From assembly GCA_040437565.1 (NCBI GenBank), contig JBDOQK010000028.1, forward strand, positions 310,001-374,000: a stretch of 64,000 nt of DNA. Direction: 5' to 3'. The first letter of the stretch is position 1, and each line of letters opens with the position of its first letter. Under the pieces are notes generated by a model that ran no database searches, was not told where the DNA came from, and saw only the letters and a list, made by a program, of their open reading frames with translations. This document shows, in pieces, positions 20,451 through 31,573 of this stretch. Position numbers and translations under genes: made by a program. Source of the stretch: Albugo candida (taxonomy: Eukaryota; Oomycota; Peronosporomycetes; Albuginales).

Positions 20451-23400
20451 ATGGAAGTGCGGCAAAGAGTCCATTCAACACCGTCGTCGAGTAATTCTCA
20501 ACCCCAACCTTCCATCTCGTCTTGGTTCGTACCATACGTTATATCAAATATGTAATCCCACACAACAAATCCTCCAGGATTTGCTATGAAAAGAATAAAA
20601 AAATCGCACTGAATCGCACTCCAAAACGAGTTCTTGTTTACATGTCTTAAAAGAATGCAAAGTATTCCCTCAAGTGATATCAAAACTGGCTTCAGGAGAT
20701 ATGATCTTCATCTCGAATTTCATCTCATGAATGAGTCATCCGGTGCAGGTCCTACGCATTCCTCTCCACCGTCATCCAATGGAAATCAACCCATGTGTTC
20801 TCTGTAGTCGTTGCAATCCATCAATCAATAGATCCGCAAATTTCAGACGGGGATGTTATCACGATTTGTACCAGTTTCGAGCTGGAAAAGCTATTGGAGA
20901 AATTCTCGCAATATAACCCCAAAGCCACTATACAAAAAAGCCCTCCGTCAATCGGCAAACTCGCAATGTGAACCGTAATTTACTCGTACTCAATGAGATA
21001 CTGACCACACGTACTCTACAGCTCCAAATTGAGACGTATTGAACACACAAATTTGACATTAAAAGCTCTGCAAAAATCATTTGAAAATTATACCACTCAG
21101 GCAAACCCAAAAACCTTGCAAGCATATTCTGAAGTCGGTCCCATATTCGAATCAAATGAAATCGAGCAGGAAGATCCACTATCAAAGGGAGATGCATCAC
21201 ACTTAGAAAAACATGTCGTCTCAACGAAAACGTGTGATGTCTGTGATGTGTCTTCGCCGGATGCACCGAGACACTCCTGTACCGCTTTAGAGCCAATAAT
21301 ATCTTGATACGTCACGGTTGCGCCCAATCCGCAGCAGATATGCAGAAAAAGTATGCAGAACCCCCATATTTCGCAGTAACTATATCAGCATGACACGACC
21401 ATCGCAAGTCAATAAACAGGGACATTCATCATCACAGTGGAGCAAGCAGTTGATTTACCTGGATTACAAATAGTCGGATCGCTTGGACCGTATACCAAAC
21501 TCTCGCTACTCTCGTGCAATTAATCGCAACAGACCAAACCGACTGAATTGGGAGGCCGAAATCCCATCTGGAAGAAAATATAACAAAATGCAATTGACGC
21601 ACATATAAAACAGCTCTATCACTCCAATTCCGCTTTTGAAGATAGAAATTTGAAATTACAATTATATCGCTGACGATCTTATGGCTTGTGCTCTGTTGGA
21701 TTTGAGTCCGTTCTTATCTTATCCAAATGTGGAGATCAGAAGATGGTTCATGCTGTCGTCTCGAGGAGCAGCTGCGGCACTCACGCGGCCGTATCAATCG
21801 AATTCGCCCAGAAGTTTTCTCAGTGTCCGTTTTTCGCCGGAAGAAAACGCTCTTTCACCTTCAAAAAAGCACAAATTCCGTATGCATCAGCTTCGATCCA
21901 TTGGAACCGTAATTATCGTTTGTACTTTGTGCAAGTCTTCCAGTGTCTCGAGGCGCATGTCTTCTCACCTGACTGATAGTGTAAGCGATCGAGTGATTGT
22001 CAATGTATTGAAAGGAGCCTGGTGATATCGCTGAACTGCCATGCTGACGTCTACAAAGGATGTCTGGTGAAAGCTGCAGCGAAGCTTCCTTTTCGAGGTC
22101 TTTCTGCTGGGTTGAGGAGCAGAAGCCGATGGAGAAGGACGAAAGCTCGTGGAATGTGGGTGAGCGTTTCTGCTGGCGCGATGGATTGAAATATTGAATT
22201 CTCAATGATCATGAAATCCCTCCTTCTGAAATTCAAGCTCCATCCCATACTTCTTGAAAAGGTCATTTCTATGTCGATCTGTATAGCCTCCACGTTTGCA
22301 CAAAGCAATGCCAACCAGACGTGGATTTCCATATCAAAAACATTCATAAGGTGACACTTACTCTCGATTAAACTTTGAAGACACGCTGCATGAGACTCCA
22401 GTGTTGAAAACTGCCGATCCTGTCTTCCAAGAAAGAGTCTGCTGGAAAGTACGCCATCGAGATGCCGTCCTGCACATTCAGACCATCGACTTTAGCACGG
22501 ATGCGTCGTTCGGAGAGATGTCGATCGATTTGTTCAAGATGTTGCAACACAACGCCGACAAGCTCATGTACCGTGATTTTAGTGCGGCAGTCTCCAAAAT
22601 ACTGAGTCGAAAAAAATAATCTGATTAAAAGTCTGATGACACCAACGCATCCGATTCAGTGAGCTTGCATTCGTATAAATCCACTAGAGACGACCTTGAC
22701 CGTTTTTGACCTCAGGATATCCAGTAGAGCGCTCTCAACAACTCCGTCGAGCAAGAAACGAATTGCAGGTTTCCTGATGGCCGAATTTGAGTATGTAAAA
22801 TCCACTCATGATCTCTTCCGATTCCGTCTCCCCAAAGAGACTCAGCTTTTGGAACGCGAAGAAAAGTAATGCAATGTGGAGTCTCTGAAGGCGACATTCG
22901 ACCGCTTTGGTCGCATTCTTCGGATCTTCAAATAACTCGATCTCGAATATGCACGAGTCATGTCATGAAAGGACAAGCTGAGATCGTCGCCTTGATTTGG
23001 ATTGTTTGTGATTCTCTGTATCAAAGTCGATTTGGAATACTTTGGAGCGTATGTGTTTTATGGTCTCATCATTCTTTTACTGTATCAGCTCCGATTTCGA
23101 CTGAGTCACGCGTATTTGGATTGTTGAATCGGTCATTTGGAGTACGAGAATGACCAAATTGATAATTTGAAAATGCATCGGCCGCTTGCTGCACTCTATC
23201 TCGCGGTTCATGGAGCCCAATTGACCCAAGGCACAGAGAAAGCCATTACGGAGGCACTTTATGTGCTGTCTAAAGATTCATCAACTGCAAAGAGAAGGCT
23301 GTATGTGACGATGAAATATTTACCAGATGATAGAGATCCATACACTGGAACCGTTTTTATCCCGTGGGGATTCGAAGAAGTACTGATTGGGTGGACTCGA

Positions 23401-24558
23401 GCAATTGAGATGAGCACATCGCCAATATGGAGAACAAAGTTCATACCACCGCATCTGACGGCTACCACCAATACACTTGCATCGGCTTTTGGGTCCAATA
23501 CCCGAAATGACTCCTCTTTCCGAAATTTGAATGTATCGTGGCGCCATGATCCTCAAGAATGCAATTGCTCAAGATGTCGGACGTATTTGGCTTACAAAAG
23601 AAAACACACTGAAGATCTTGTGGATGAGACACCTCCGACATGCGGAACCGATAGCCATGCGTTCTTCTTTCTGAAACCTCAATGCCGAAAGATGAATTTG
23701 GTTCCATGGAAATCAAGCCCAGGATTGATCCAATTCGAGTTGGGCATGAGTACGAATGGAGAGATCAAAGAAATACCCTAATTTATCGTCGCCAGTGGAT
23801 AACCCCATTGAGTTATGTAGCCACAACATCCGACCGAATGCATTAGAGGACCATACCTCTGAATCTGCTACAGCAATTTGAAGACAAATCAACGCATTCG
23901 AGTCGGAGTCTTCTCCATCATTTTCCACATTGCAAATTCGAGTGAAATTATGTGAATTAGAACACATCCGACTCACACATTTGCGTCAAAGTACTCAAGC
24001 GAACGAAGAAACAGTGTGAATCTGGACACTCCATCGGAGACGTCACCGGGCAATTACGAAGACTCGAGTCATCGTGAGATCAATTCCTCAGAGAAAACAC
24101 CATTACCATCCACACAGGAGCCAAACGAGCATATTACGACTATGTGTGATCGGCATTGGCTCAAAAAGAAAAATTCTCGCATGCTGTTCTTGGCGGCCAG
24201 GTGGTAGATACTTTTAACAAGATGATGGATACCATAAAAACTGTGCAAGATTAAAGTCGGTCGAGCATGTGGTACAGTTACCTGTGTGGAGAATGTCTTT
24301 AATTGGAACCATCCATGGAAAACAGCGGTCGTTTGTGTCATTTTCCTGACAGCTGCATTCATTTTCTCTGTGATTCCGGGGCGCTGGATCGTCTTCTTAT
24401 TCGGTTGTTTAGAGTTTGGTGCAACGTTACTGAAGGATCATCCACCAAGCAATCGATTTCGAAATATGTTGTGGAATTTCCTGTCATCAATTTCCACAGA
24501 CAAAGATCTCATCAAAGTGTACTCGGACCAAAGAGAGAGAGATATCGTTAAAGAATGA
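20451..24558 (+). pseudogene. Decayed gene for a multi-C2-domain transmembrane protein with a PB1-like N-terminal part
   Basis: Coding-like pieces in plus-strand order. At 20451 the start MEVRQRVHSTPSSS. Near 20850-20910 a PB1-like end (ISDGDVITICTSFELEKLLE). At 21029-21307 a linker. At ~21420-21760 a C2 domain (VEQAVDLPGLQIVGSLGPYT, NPIWKK, NVEIRRWFML). At ~22250-22560 another C2 (TYSRLNFEDTLHETPVLKTA, DPVFQERVCW, FGEMSIDLFKML). At 22884-23781 a region with LRIFK, LDLEYARVMS, KDKLRSS and a membrane span (YFGAYVFYGLIILLLYQLRF). At ~24140-24558 QVVDTFNKMMDTIKTVQD, a second hydrophobic hairpin (WKTAVVCVIFLTAAFIFSVI) and a polar C-terminus. This order resembles MCTP-type proteins at ER-plasma membrane contacts. 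It is broken: one frame from 22884 to 23781 contains stops at 22933, 22966, 22993 and 23125, spaced too closely for introns, and near 24254 the frame shifts by one base. Confidence 0.65.
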
Positions 24559-26092
24559 GTCATTGACCGACAATTACGTATGCAAAATATGCAATTTCTG
24601 ACCGGGGTCACCTGCTCACTTCAGAATGCTCAGAATCTGTTGGTGCGACTTCTTATGGGGCTGCCGAAATGATGTGAGGGTGTATTATGATCCGATCATT
24701 TGAAATTTCTAATCTCTGGCAATATGTTGTTCATCATGCTCACAGACTCAGTCTTATAATATGTGACTGACGTATTTGTACGTTACAATTCACAAATGAA
24801 CGTGTCTAAGCACTCTTTTTGACCCAATTCCTAGATTCGTACTATTCTTACGTTTTTTTATTCGATACGACACACATACCCGCGATACATTATGGCTGCA
24901 TCCTCCAGCGATCTACCGAGTCGTGAAAAAGTTGTTTGGCGACAACTCGTAAGCGATATTGACTTGTGTCTTTGCTCGTTCTCGAACCGGTCATTTTTGT
25001 ATCGAAATCGACCTGGCAATATTCCGATTCGACAACTCTACAAAGGTATCGCTTTGAAGTGCTTTCCAACCTTTGCACACGTGTGTACACCTGTATTATG
25101 GTGATTCGTCCCAAACTTTTATCAAAGCTTCAAGTGCAGCTGACGGGTCGACAGAAATACAAGAAAGCTGAGCAGTCGTCTATAACTTCAGCTGAAGTTT
25201 CTGCATTTATTCGTTTCTCGAGATTGCTCCGTACATCAATAAGTAGTCGTACTCGAACGACAGCTACTTGTTGTACGTCGCAGTATTTGAGTGGGATCGG
25301 TGCTGTCAAGTTGAGAAGAATTTATTGAAGCCGTGAGATAAAAGAGCTCATCACCGTCTTCAGCATGACTGTTCGCTGATGCAAACCTCTTTGCCGTACG
25401 TACTCAATCCACCTTTAAATCAACCAAATTGACTCTACCACTGAATCCATCAAAACATTTCGTGCGTTGATGTCACCTAATATACAAGCAGGTACGAAAA
25501 CTCACATAGATGATCGCTCTACACGTGTCCAAGCAAAAGCAAGGGGGCAATTTGTTCGAGCGACATCAAAAAAACGGCGAACAAATTCCCACAAATGACT
25601 GTTTCCAGCGCACTATGAAAACACGACAAAGTCAGAAGTCAATGTCATACGGGCGGCGTGGTGGAGGTGAGTTGTCATGATGTCCACGTTGAGGCTGATT
25701 AAGGCTCCAAGGGAGATAACATGAAGCAGAAACGTGACATCAAATCGCAACAGGTAAAAGCAAAAGAAAACACGAACGGGGCGAAAGAAGCGAAGAGAGG
25801 ATCTTTTTTGAGAGCTCAAGTGACACATTTTCTCAGCTTCTGTTCCATATGTTCCGACCGATATTGTCAGCAAAAGCGGTCCGAGGATGAACAGAACCAA
25901 GCTACAAGAAAATTTATACAATTGAGTATATCATAGAAGATTCAGCGTGCGAGAAAAGAAAATCTTGGATCGTATCAGGCTGAAGGGTAAGGTAAATTAT
26001 GACGGGTGGCCGGTGGGTTACTTGGGCATTTTGTGTGAGGGGTGATTCTATACTTTTTCTTTCTTCTGTCGTGTCGATGTTGATTTTCGACG
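24559..26092. other. Non-coding part of duplicated block A
   Basis: Short open frames (for example 24892 and 24966) but no family. Homologous to 42.2-44.2 kb. The frames are not conserved between the copies, which argues against coding function. Confidence 0.5.
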
Positions 26093-27026
26093 TTATGATA
26101 TATTTACTGCCCAGTACCCATTTCTCAGTACGCTAGGAAATACACACAGGTTAGTGTCGTGCAAAGCCAATACCAGATTGACCACTTTGCACTGGTGCGG
26201 GGGAAATGTGATGTATAGACTGTCATCATCTTCTTTCCCATGAACTTGCTGGACTGTACCATCCTTTTTTTTTACAGTGCAACCATGCTTTCTTAGCCAT
26301 TCTATGATCTGTTTAAAAGGTTCTGCTGGTAGTTCGATCCAACTTTCACCGAAACGGAATTGAACTTTTTGATTTTCCTATACTTGATCACCCACTTTGA
26401 TGGAAGGAAGACGAAAATCGTTTTCAGACTTAAATTTGCGATCTTCAGCATCGTTTGCCTCGCTGTCAAGAGCGTGTTGTATCCCACAGCTTTTTCTTTC
26501 CTGCGTAAATGTATAGATCCCTTTTGGAGCCATTTTTAAGAACTTTTCAGGATCGAGCGTTATTTTGCCGTTCGTCCAGTACGTCATCATCCCTTTATTG
26601 TTCAATATCTCCATGAGCTTTAAAATTATTGTCCAAGAACCTGTAATAGTACTATCAAAAATTGGCTTCGCGAGTCCTCCGACTTCTGGATTATAGTGCT
26701 TCTTCCCATTATCACCATTGCCCCGTAGATTTATTCGATACAGTATGTTTCCTATAGTTTCGTCTTCAATCACTTCCTCTTCTATCTCCATGTCAGGCCA
26801 GCATCGCTTGAATTGAGGTATGGCGCGACTTTCCTCTTCCATGTAGAATTGCATGATATCCATGCCAATTTACCTTTGCTAATCTTACACTCGACTCACA
26901 CTTCCTCGGGTTTTCCATGTCGTTATAACAGTCGAATCACACTCTGTATCCGTCGACGTGATGACGATATACTGATAAGGCTCCAAGCAAGGCGGTGCAG
27001 TACGAAAGTGGTGGATAGATCTTCAT
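26093..27026 (-). pseudogene. Broken gene for a secreted protein of unknown family, copy A
   Basis: Read on the minus strand from ATG at 27026. It begins with a typical signal peptide (MKIYPPLSYCTALLGALS). A charged middle part with NLMKIL-like helices and MAPKGIYTFTQERK follows, then a C-terminal part with WIELPAEPFKQIIEWLR and DGTVQ, ending at 26093. About 310 codons in total. It looks broken, with about three disruptions. A second copy of the same family lies at 44285-49670. Signal peptide, copy number and location in repeat-rich DNA suggest a host-interaction (effector-type) family, but I see neither an RxLR nor a CHxC motif, so function is unknown. Confidence 0.55.
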
Positions 27027-27250
27027 TGTGTTCGCTGTTGATGGAATATTGAATTGTGATGACCTTTTAGCTGAATGCAAATTGGTACAATCCACCACCA
27101 CTCAATATGGTGCAACTCCCCTAGAATCAACATTTTTTGACCAAATTCAAAGTCTATCAGACACCTGGATTGGAAAGCTTTGTCAGGTTTTTTTGCACCA
27201 AACGATAGCTTTTGAAGTGCGAAACATTTTGTTGCAAGCAGATTCTGCAT

Positions 27251-27693
27251 ATCTTTTTTTTCATGGTGCTGGTACGCTTCAAATTTTGACCTTTTTGCAT
27301 GTTTTTTAAAATCGGCAGGATTTGAAACACCCCCGTGTGAAAGGTCGTACGCTGTTCAATTTTTTTTGTGGCTGGAATGAAAGGAATCAAGGCAGCAAGG
27401 TATTCAAACAAAAGAGGAATCTCTATGTACAGTTTTTGGCCTGGGATGAGAGGAGATAGGGCATGGGAGGGGTAGAAAAAACGAGGAATGGCGATGATGT
27501 ATATATGGCAGAGTCATAAGGAAATCCAAAAAAAGAAGCTCAAACACCTGTTAACACATTGATATGCCTGCAGAAATCAATCGTTGACGTGTAGACGTCG
27601 GTGCAATTTCATCTTCCGTCTGTCCCGCTCAACATTCTCCGCCTCACCACCAGCCTTGCCTTTGCTACACATTTCGATGTATCGCCAGGATGT
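27251..27693. other. AT-rich stretch without gene
   Basis: Poly-T tracts and no supported gene between the secreted-protein relic and the transposase relic. Confidence 0.5.
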
Positions 27694-29753
27694 TCAAGCG
27701 TACTTCCAAATCTCCTTTATGCTCACTCCAACGAGGATACCAGGGAGCCTCTCCCAAAGCGAGGTGAAATTATAATTACATTGGTTCCGCGCTGCTCTCT
27801 TGGCGGCTCCCCAGTACCTCTCGGTGAAGTTGCAGTCACAGTGGAATTTGGGGTAATATTCAATAATGTGTCCTGCCTTCTTCACCTCCATCTCCAGGGC
27901 TGAATCCTGCTCAGCGAAATCGGATTGAATCATCAAGGCATGCCTCCAGCAACAGTCCTTTGCTAGAGGCAATGCCTTGGAATGGCAATCCAGATTCCAA
28001 TTTATGTTGTGAGGAGGCCCGATCCCTCTTCCCTTCAGCACCTGTGAGAGAGCAGCTTCAGTTGTGGGATTGCATAAGTGAGATCCTGAAAGCACAGAGA
28101 AGAAAGCTTACCATCTCGATGCCCTTAAAGTAATCTCTAACTCTGTTGTGGGTAAACCACATGGATTGCCAGCTTTTTTGGTAGTAGATGATGTACCATC
28201 AATCTTTGTACTGGTATATTTTCTCCTTCTTGGGCTTGAGAGTCATCCTTCCAGCCACCAGAGCGTTGAGAGAAACCGCCTGATGATTGGAGGATTGGTC
28301 GAAAGAAAAAAGTCCTGTGGAAGAAAAAATCAATCTTTAGTTCCAACTAGAAATGTGAAACAAGAAATTTGAGAAAATCACCAATACATCCTGGATGAAG
28401 AATGTTGAAAATGGGGATGGCCTTCTCATTGAGTTTCCTTACCATGTCTTCACTTTTCCACCAACCATCTCTGTTCTTGCCTGCCTTGATGATCTCTCTG
28501 GCTGATGAGAAGTGAGCCCATTCTCCCTCGCTTGCTGATCAGTGACTTTCTTGGGACCATGGCACGGGCACACAAAGTCGCTATTCATGATTGACCCTAC
28601 TGTTCCTTTCTTCTTAATCCAAACTGCCTTCTTCTACCCAGAACTCCTCTCTTCCATCGTTTCCATCGTTGCTGTAGAAGGTAGACTCATCATGCGTCAC
28701 TTGCACATGCTTGTTGTCCCACCTTGTCCTCCACCAGCACATCCATCTTCTTTTTGTACTCAATTATCCTCTTTGACCAACCGGTCTCTATGCTTCACCA
28801 CATCCTCCCTCTCATGACCGTTCATATACAGCTGCTTTCCCATTTTCTTTTTTTTAAATCCCCAGATCTTCAGGTACTTGACAGTGGTCAAGTAGCTGAT
28901 CTTCTGCTACTTCTCTCCCAGGAACTTTGGGAAAATGCTGTTTTGGAGGACCATCTGGAGCTCTTTGGGCGATCTTTCATTGAGCTTCCTCCTTCTCATC
29001 CATGAAAGGCACTCCCTATTGATATCAAGGTCTGCCAGCATCTCTCTATTTTTTTGAATGTCGGCCTTGCTGATGAGTTGGAGAGGCTTTGGTGACCAAG
29101 TACCGATCTGCCGAAAGCCCAAAGTTCCTGCATGCCCAGTCTGACGTTTTGTGCAGTTTGTCGTTGGCTGCAGTAGCTGACGCTTCCTTCTTTCTCATGC
29201 CCAGGTAAAGCCGTCCTTCCAGATATGGAAGATGGCCATAAGTCTCAAAACAAGATAAGGTGGGAATTTTCCCCAGCTGCTTTTCTGGTTCTGTATACTT
29301 TTCAGCCCTTCCTTCAAACAATTAATGGCCTCTTCCATCCTATATTCTTCTTCTCCCTCTTCTCCCTGCTGCTCACTACTCTCATCTTCCGATGCAATGG
29401 ACAGCTCCTTTCTTATAGGTAGAAGATCTCTTCTTCTTCCCCTTCTTTTCCTTTTCTAGCTGAGCCTAGACAGCAGCAATTCTCTTTAGTAGCTGAGCTG
29501 AGTTTGTTTCCAGCCAGTCTTCTTCCTCTTTACCTTCATCTTCCCCCTTCCTTCCTCTTCCTCTTTTTCCTATCCACTCCAGTCTGACATGAGGCTCTGA
29601 CAGTCGAGATCCTCTGCTGCCTGCACCTCTTCCTGCTGTTGTTTCTGTGCCTGGAGCTGCCTTTTCTTTGTCAAAGATTTCATCACACTGTTTATCTGGT
29701 TCTTTAACTACCTTCCTTATCCCATCATGAGCCCCTGACCGTGTGAATATCAC
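27694..29753 (-). mobile_element. Degenerate DDE transposase gene of a DNA transposon
   Basis: Minus-strand remains of a transposase family widespread in fungi and other eukaryotes. Parts in order: RLYLGMRKKEAS (~29200); NGHER-type block (~28800); STFYSNDGND (~28690) and SIMNSDFVCPCHG (~28570); FDQSSNHQAVSLNALVAGRM (~28290-28230), with the Asp expected for catalysis; and the best part, 28095-27694, an open frame with VLKGRGIGPP, LMIQSDFAEQDSALEMEV, GHIIEYYPKFHC and NFTERYWGAAKR, where the Glu is the expected third acidic residue. Several frame changes and stops separate the blocks, so it is non-functional. Terminal inverted repeats were not identified. The sense strand is strongly purine-rich in places (29460-29760). 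Confidence 0.7.
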
Positions 29754-29769
29754 TTAGGTCTGACTTCAA

Positions 29770-30025
29770 ACCTAGGGAGGCAGATATTTTCCAAGCTTAT
29801 TGCTTGGGTGGGCTCAAACCGCTNNNNNNNNNNNNNNNNNNNNNNNNNNNNNNNNNNNNNNNNNNNNNNNNNNNNNNNNNNNNNNNNNNNNNNNNNNNNN
29901 NNNNNNNNNNNNNNNNNNNNNNNTCAAACCGCTGCCCACACTGCCGGGGATCGAACTAACGACCTCCGGCAGGGGGTCCGTGCGCTCAAACTGAAAACCG
30001 ACTGAGCTGGGTACGGGAACCCCGT
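29770..30025 (-). repeat. tRNA-derived SINE, minus orientation
   Basis: Read on the minus strand, the head has an A box (AGCTCAGTCGG, complement of ~29999-30009) and a B box (AGTTCGATCCCC, complement of 29947-29958) at about tRNA spacing. A tail (GAGCCCACCCAAGCAATAAG, complement of ~29797-29816) follows. It is not a functional tRNA, because no acceptor stem pairs. The gap at 29824-29923, with the 10 bases TCAAACCGCT on both sides, lies in the element. Confidence 0.65.
29814..29933. other. Gap 29824-29923 with 10-base repeated edge
   Basis: TCAAACCGCT ends at 29823 and starts again at 29924: an unmerged short contig overlap inside the SINE. Confidence 0.8.
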
Positions 30026-30340
30026 CGGGGGGCTTAGCGGATAGTACACATAAGTTCCGACCGTGTGTACCCCGGTTCGAATCCCGGTGGTGGCAAAAGG
30101 GCTACGATGGGGCCCCTCGGCGGAGGCAAAGATTCCTCCACGTAAATATCAATCTACTCAATGAAGATATGGACGTGTCAAGACCGCTGGCAACTACACC
30201 AGAATATAACTGCACAGGAGTTGGACCGGGCTCTTCAGAGCGTTACACACTAGTGATCAGAATAGAGTAGATAACCACCAAACTGTAATATCAGAAAGGT
30301 GTCTAAATAAAAGTACTACGGGCGTACACCCTTCACTAAA
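30026..30340 (+). repeat. tRNA-derived SINE, plus orientation, head-to-head with the previous one
   Basis: A box TTAGCGGATAGT at 30034-30045 and B box GGTTCGAATCC at 30074-30084, the internal RNA polymerase III promoter of a tRNA. The body has no tRNA fold: the 3' TGGTGGCA has no complementary 5' strand. The unique tail runs to about 30340. The head sequence differs from the neighbour, so these are probably two SINE families inserted head to head. A single composite element is possible. Confidence 0.6.
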
Positions 30341-30718
30341 CTGAGATGGGTACGGGCCCTGAAGCTGCCTCTTCTTGTTGCTGGCTTGGTGCAAGTTAGC
30401 TTTCTTTTTTTGGGAGAAGCCATTATAAATGGTTTAGTTCGATAACACGCGCAGACCCTTACCAACTTTAATCAAATTTACATTCTTATTTTTAAAAATT
30501 AACTTTAATAATGTTTGGAATAATTTAAATTTCAAAAAATTTAAATTTAAATGAACATATTCGAGAAAAAAAGCTTCGGTTGAATCACAAAACTCCTTGG
30601 ATTTGTTAGGAATTTTTTGCCTGAAATTGAAACAAAAAAAAAATTGCTGGTTTTCGAGGAGTTGCACCATATTCAACTTGGGGGTACGCTATACCTGTAT
30701 GAGTATTTACAAGAAAAA
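30341..30718. other. AT-rich intergenic stretch
   Basis: Very AT-rich around 30470-30640 (ATTTAAATTT-type runs). No gene. Confidence 0.5.
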
Positions 30719-31042
30719 GTTGCACACCTCGCATCTTAAACAATTTGTTAACGTTCCCAAAGTACCGATCACGTGCTTTGTGAGCATGGAAGCGTACCTA
30801 AACCATGCAGGCGCGACACATAGGTGTACAATACCGTAATAGTATTCTTAGCCTCGTTTGATGAACGGATTTTTTGAATCCGAATTGTGCTCTGTCTGAT
30901 TAAGTAAATACGTAAGGTTGCACGTCTCGCGGTGTGAACATGTAGGCGACGTTCCCAAAGCTACTATCACGTTCTTTATAGCATGAAGCGAGCCTAAGCG
31001 TAAAATGCAGGTTACACACATAGGTGTTTGATAGTGTGATCT
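30719..31042. repeat. Dispersed tandem repeat, locus A (2 units)
   Basis: Two diverged units start at 30719 and 30917 (spacing 198). Shared landmarks: GTTGCAC..CTCG, ACGTTCCCAAAG, ATCACGT.CTTT, and ACACATAGGTGT at the end. The same family occurs as three units at 49997-50545. Confidence 0.8.
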
Positions 31043-31395
31043 TTTCTTTTTTTGGGTTTATCAACTTAAAAAGCCTAATCAATAAACAGCTCAGCTTCTG
31101 AAAAGGCAATGCTTGATGGAAGGTAGCGTTTTTCGACCTGACGGACTCGTGTGTCCGCAGAATGTTCGGCACAAATAGGAGAACTCAATATGCCAAATTC
31201 TCGGTTGATGGATGTCCAGATATGCGCTCATTTGAAGAGAAGAGAGAAGAGTCGTAGTCCGATATTTTGCGATTGCAGACATGTGCCACCCATGCGATCC
31301 TGCTTAGATTTCAATCGATCGGAAGCCGAATGTAATCTGAGTACATCATTAGGTTGTACTGTCAATAAAGTATCGTCATTCAATGGTATCTATTA
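31043..31395. other. No recognisable gene
   Basis: Stretch between the tandem repeat and the Copia element. One 103-codon frame (31151-31462) crosses into the terminal repeat and resembles nothing. Confidence 0.5.
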
Positions 31396-31573
31396 TGCTG
31401 AAAAGGTGCGACTAGTGATGTCGAAAGATCGCGATCCTTGGAATGGATATAGCGCCTCTTAGTAATCTACGAAGATTGTAGGAAAAGGAAAGAAGTGATA
31501 ATAGGATCATAAGCTTTAAAGAAAACAGTTTCTCATTTACCTCACACTGATCAAGCAGCATGGAAAAACAACA
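31396..31573 (+). repeat. Left LTR of the Copia element
   Basis: Starts TGCTGAAAAGGTGCGA and ends AAAAACAACA, so it has TG..CA ends; 178 bases. Immediately followed by GGTTATGAGCCCAAG (31574-31588), a likely tRNA primer-binding site. Confidence 0.7.

Larger units (their letters stand above)
24540..27250. repeat. Dispersed duplicated block, copy A
   Basis: Diverged sequence found again, in the same order and orientation, at 42195-44660 and 48960-49750. Anchor pairs: ACCGACAATTACG (~24566) with ACCGACGATTACG (~42214); GGCTGCATCCTCCA (24893 / 42549); GACTTGTGTCT (24960 / 42616); GAAAGAAGCGAA (25783 / 44074); GGCTCCAAGCAAGGCGGTG (26979 / 49624). It contains the broken secreted-protein gene. Confidence 0.75.

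Noticed and set aside
30026-30095. Possible functional tRNA gene
   Set aside because: A and B boxes are present, but the acceptor and T stems do not pair, and a unique tail follows; a tRNA-derived SINE fits better.
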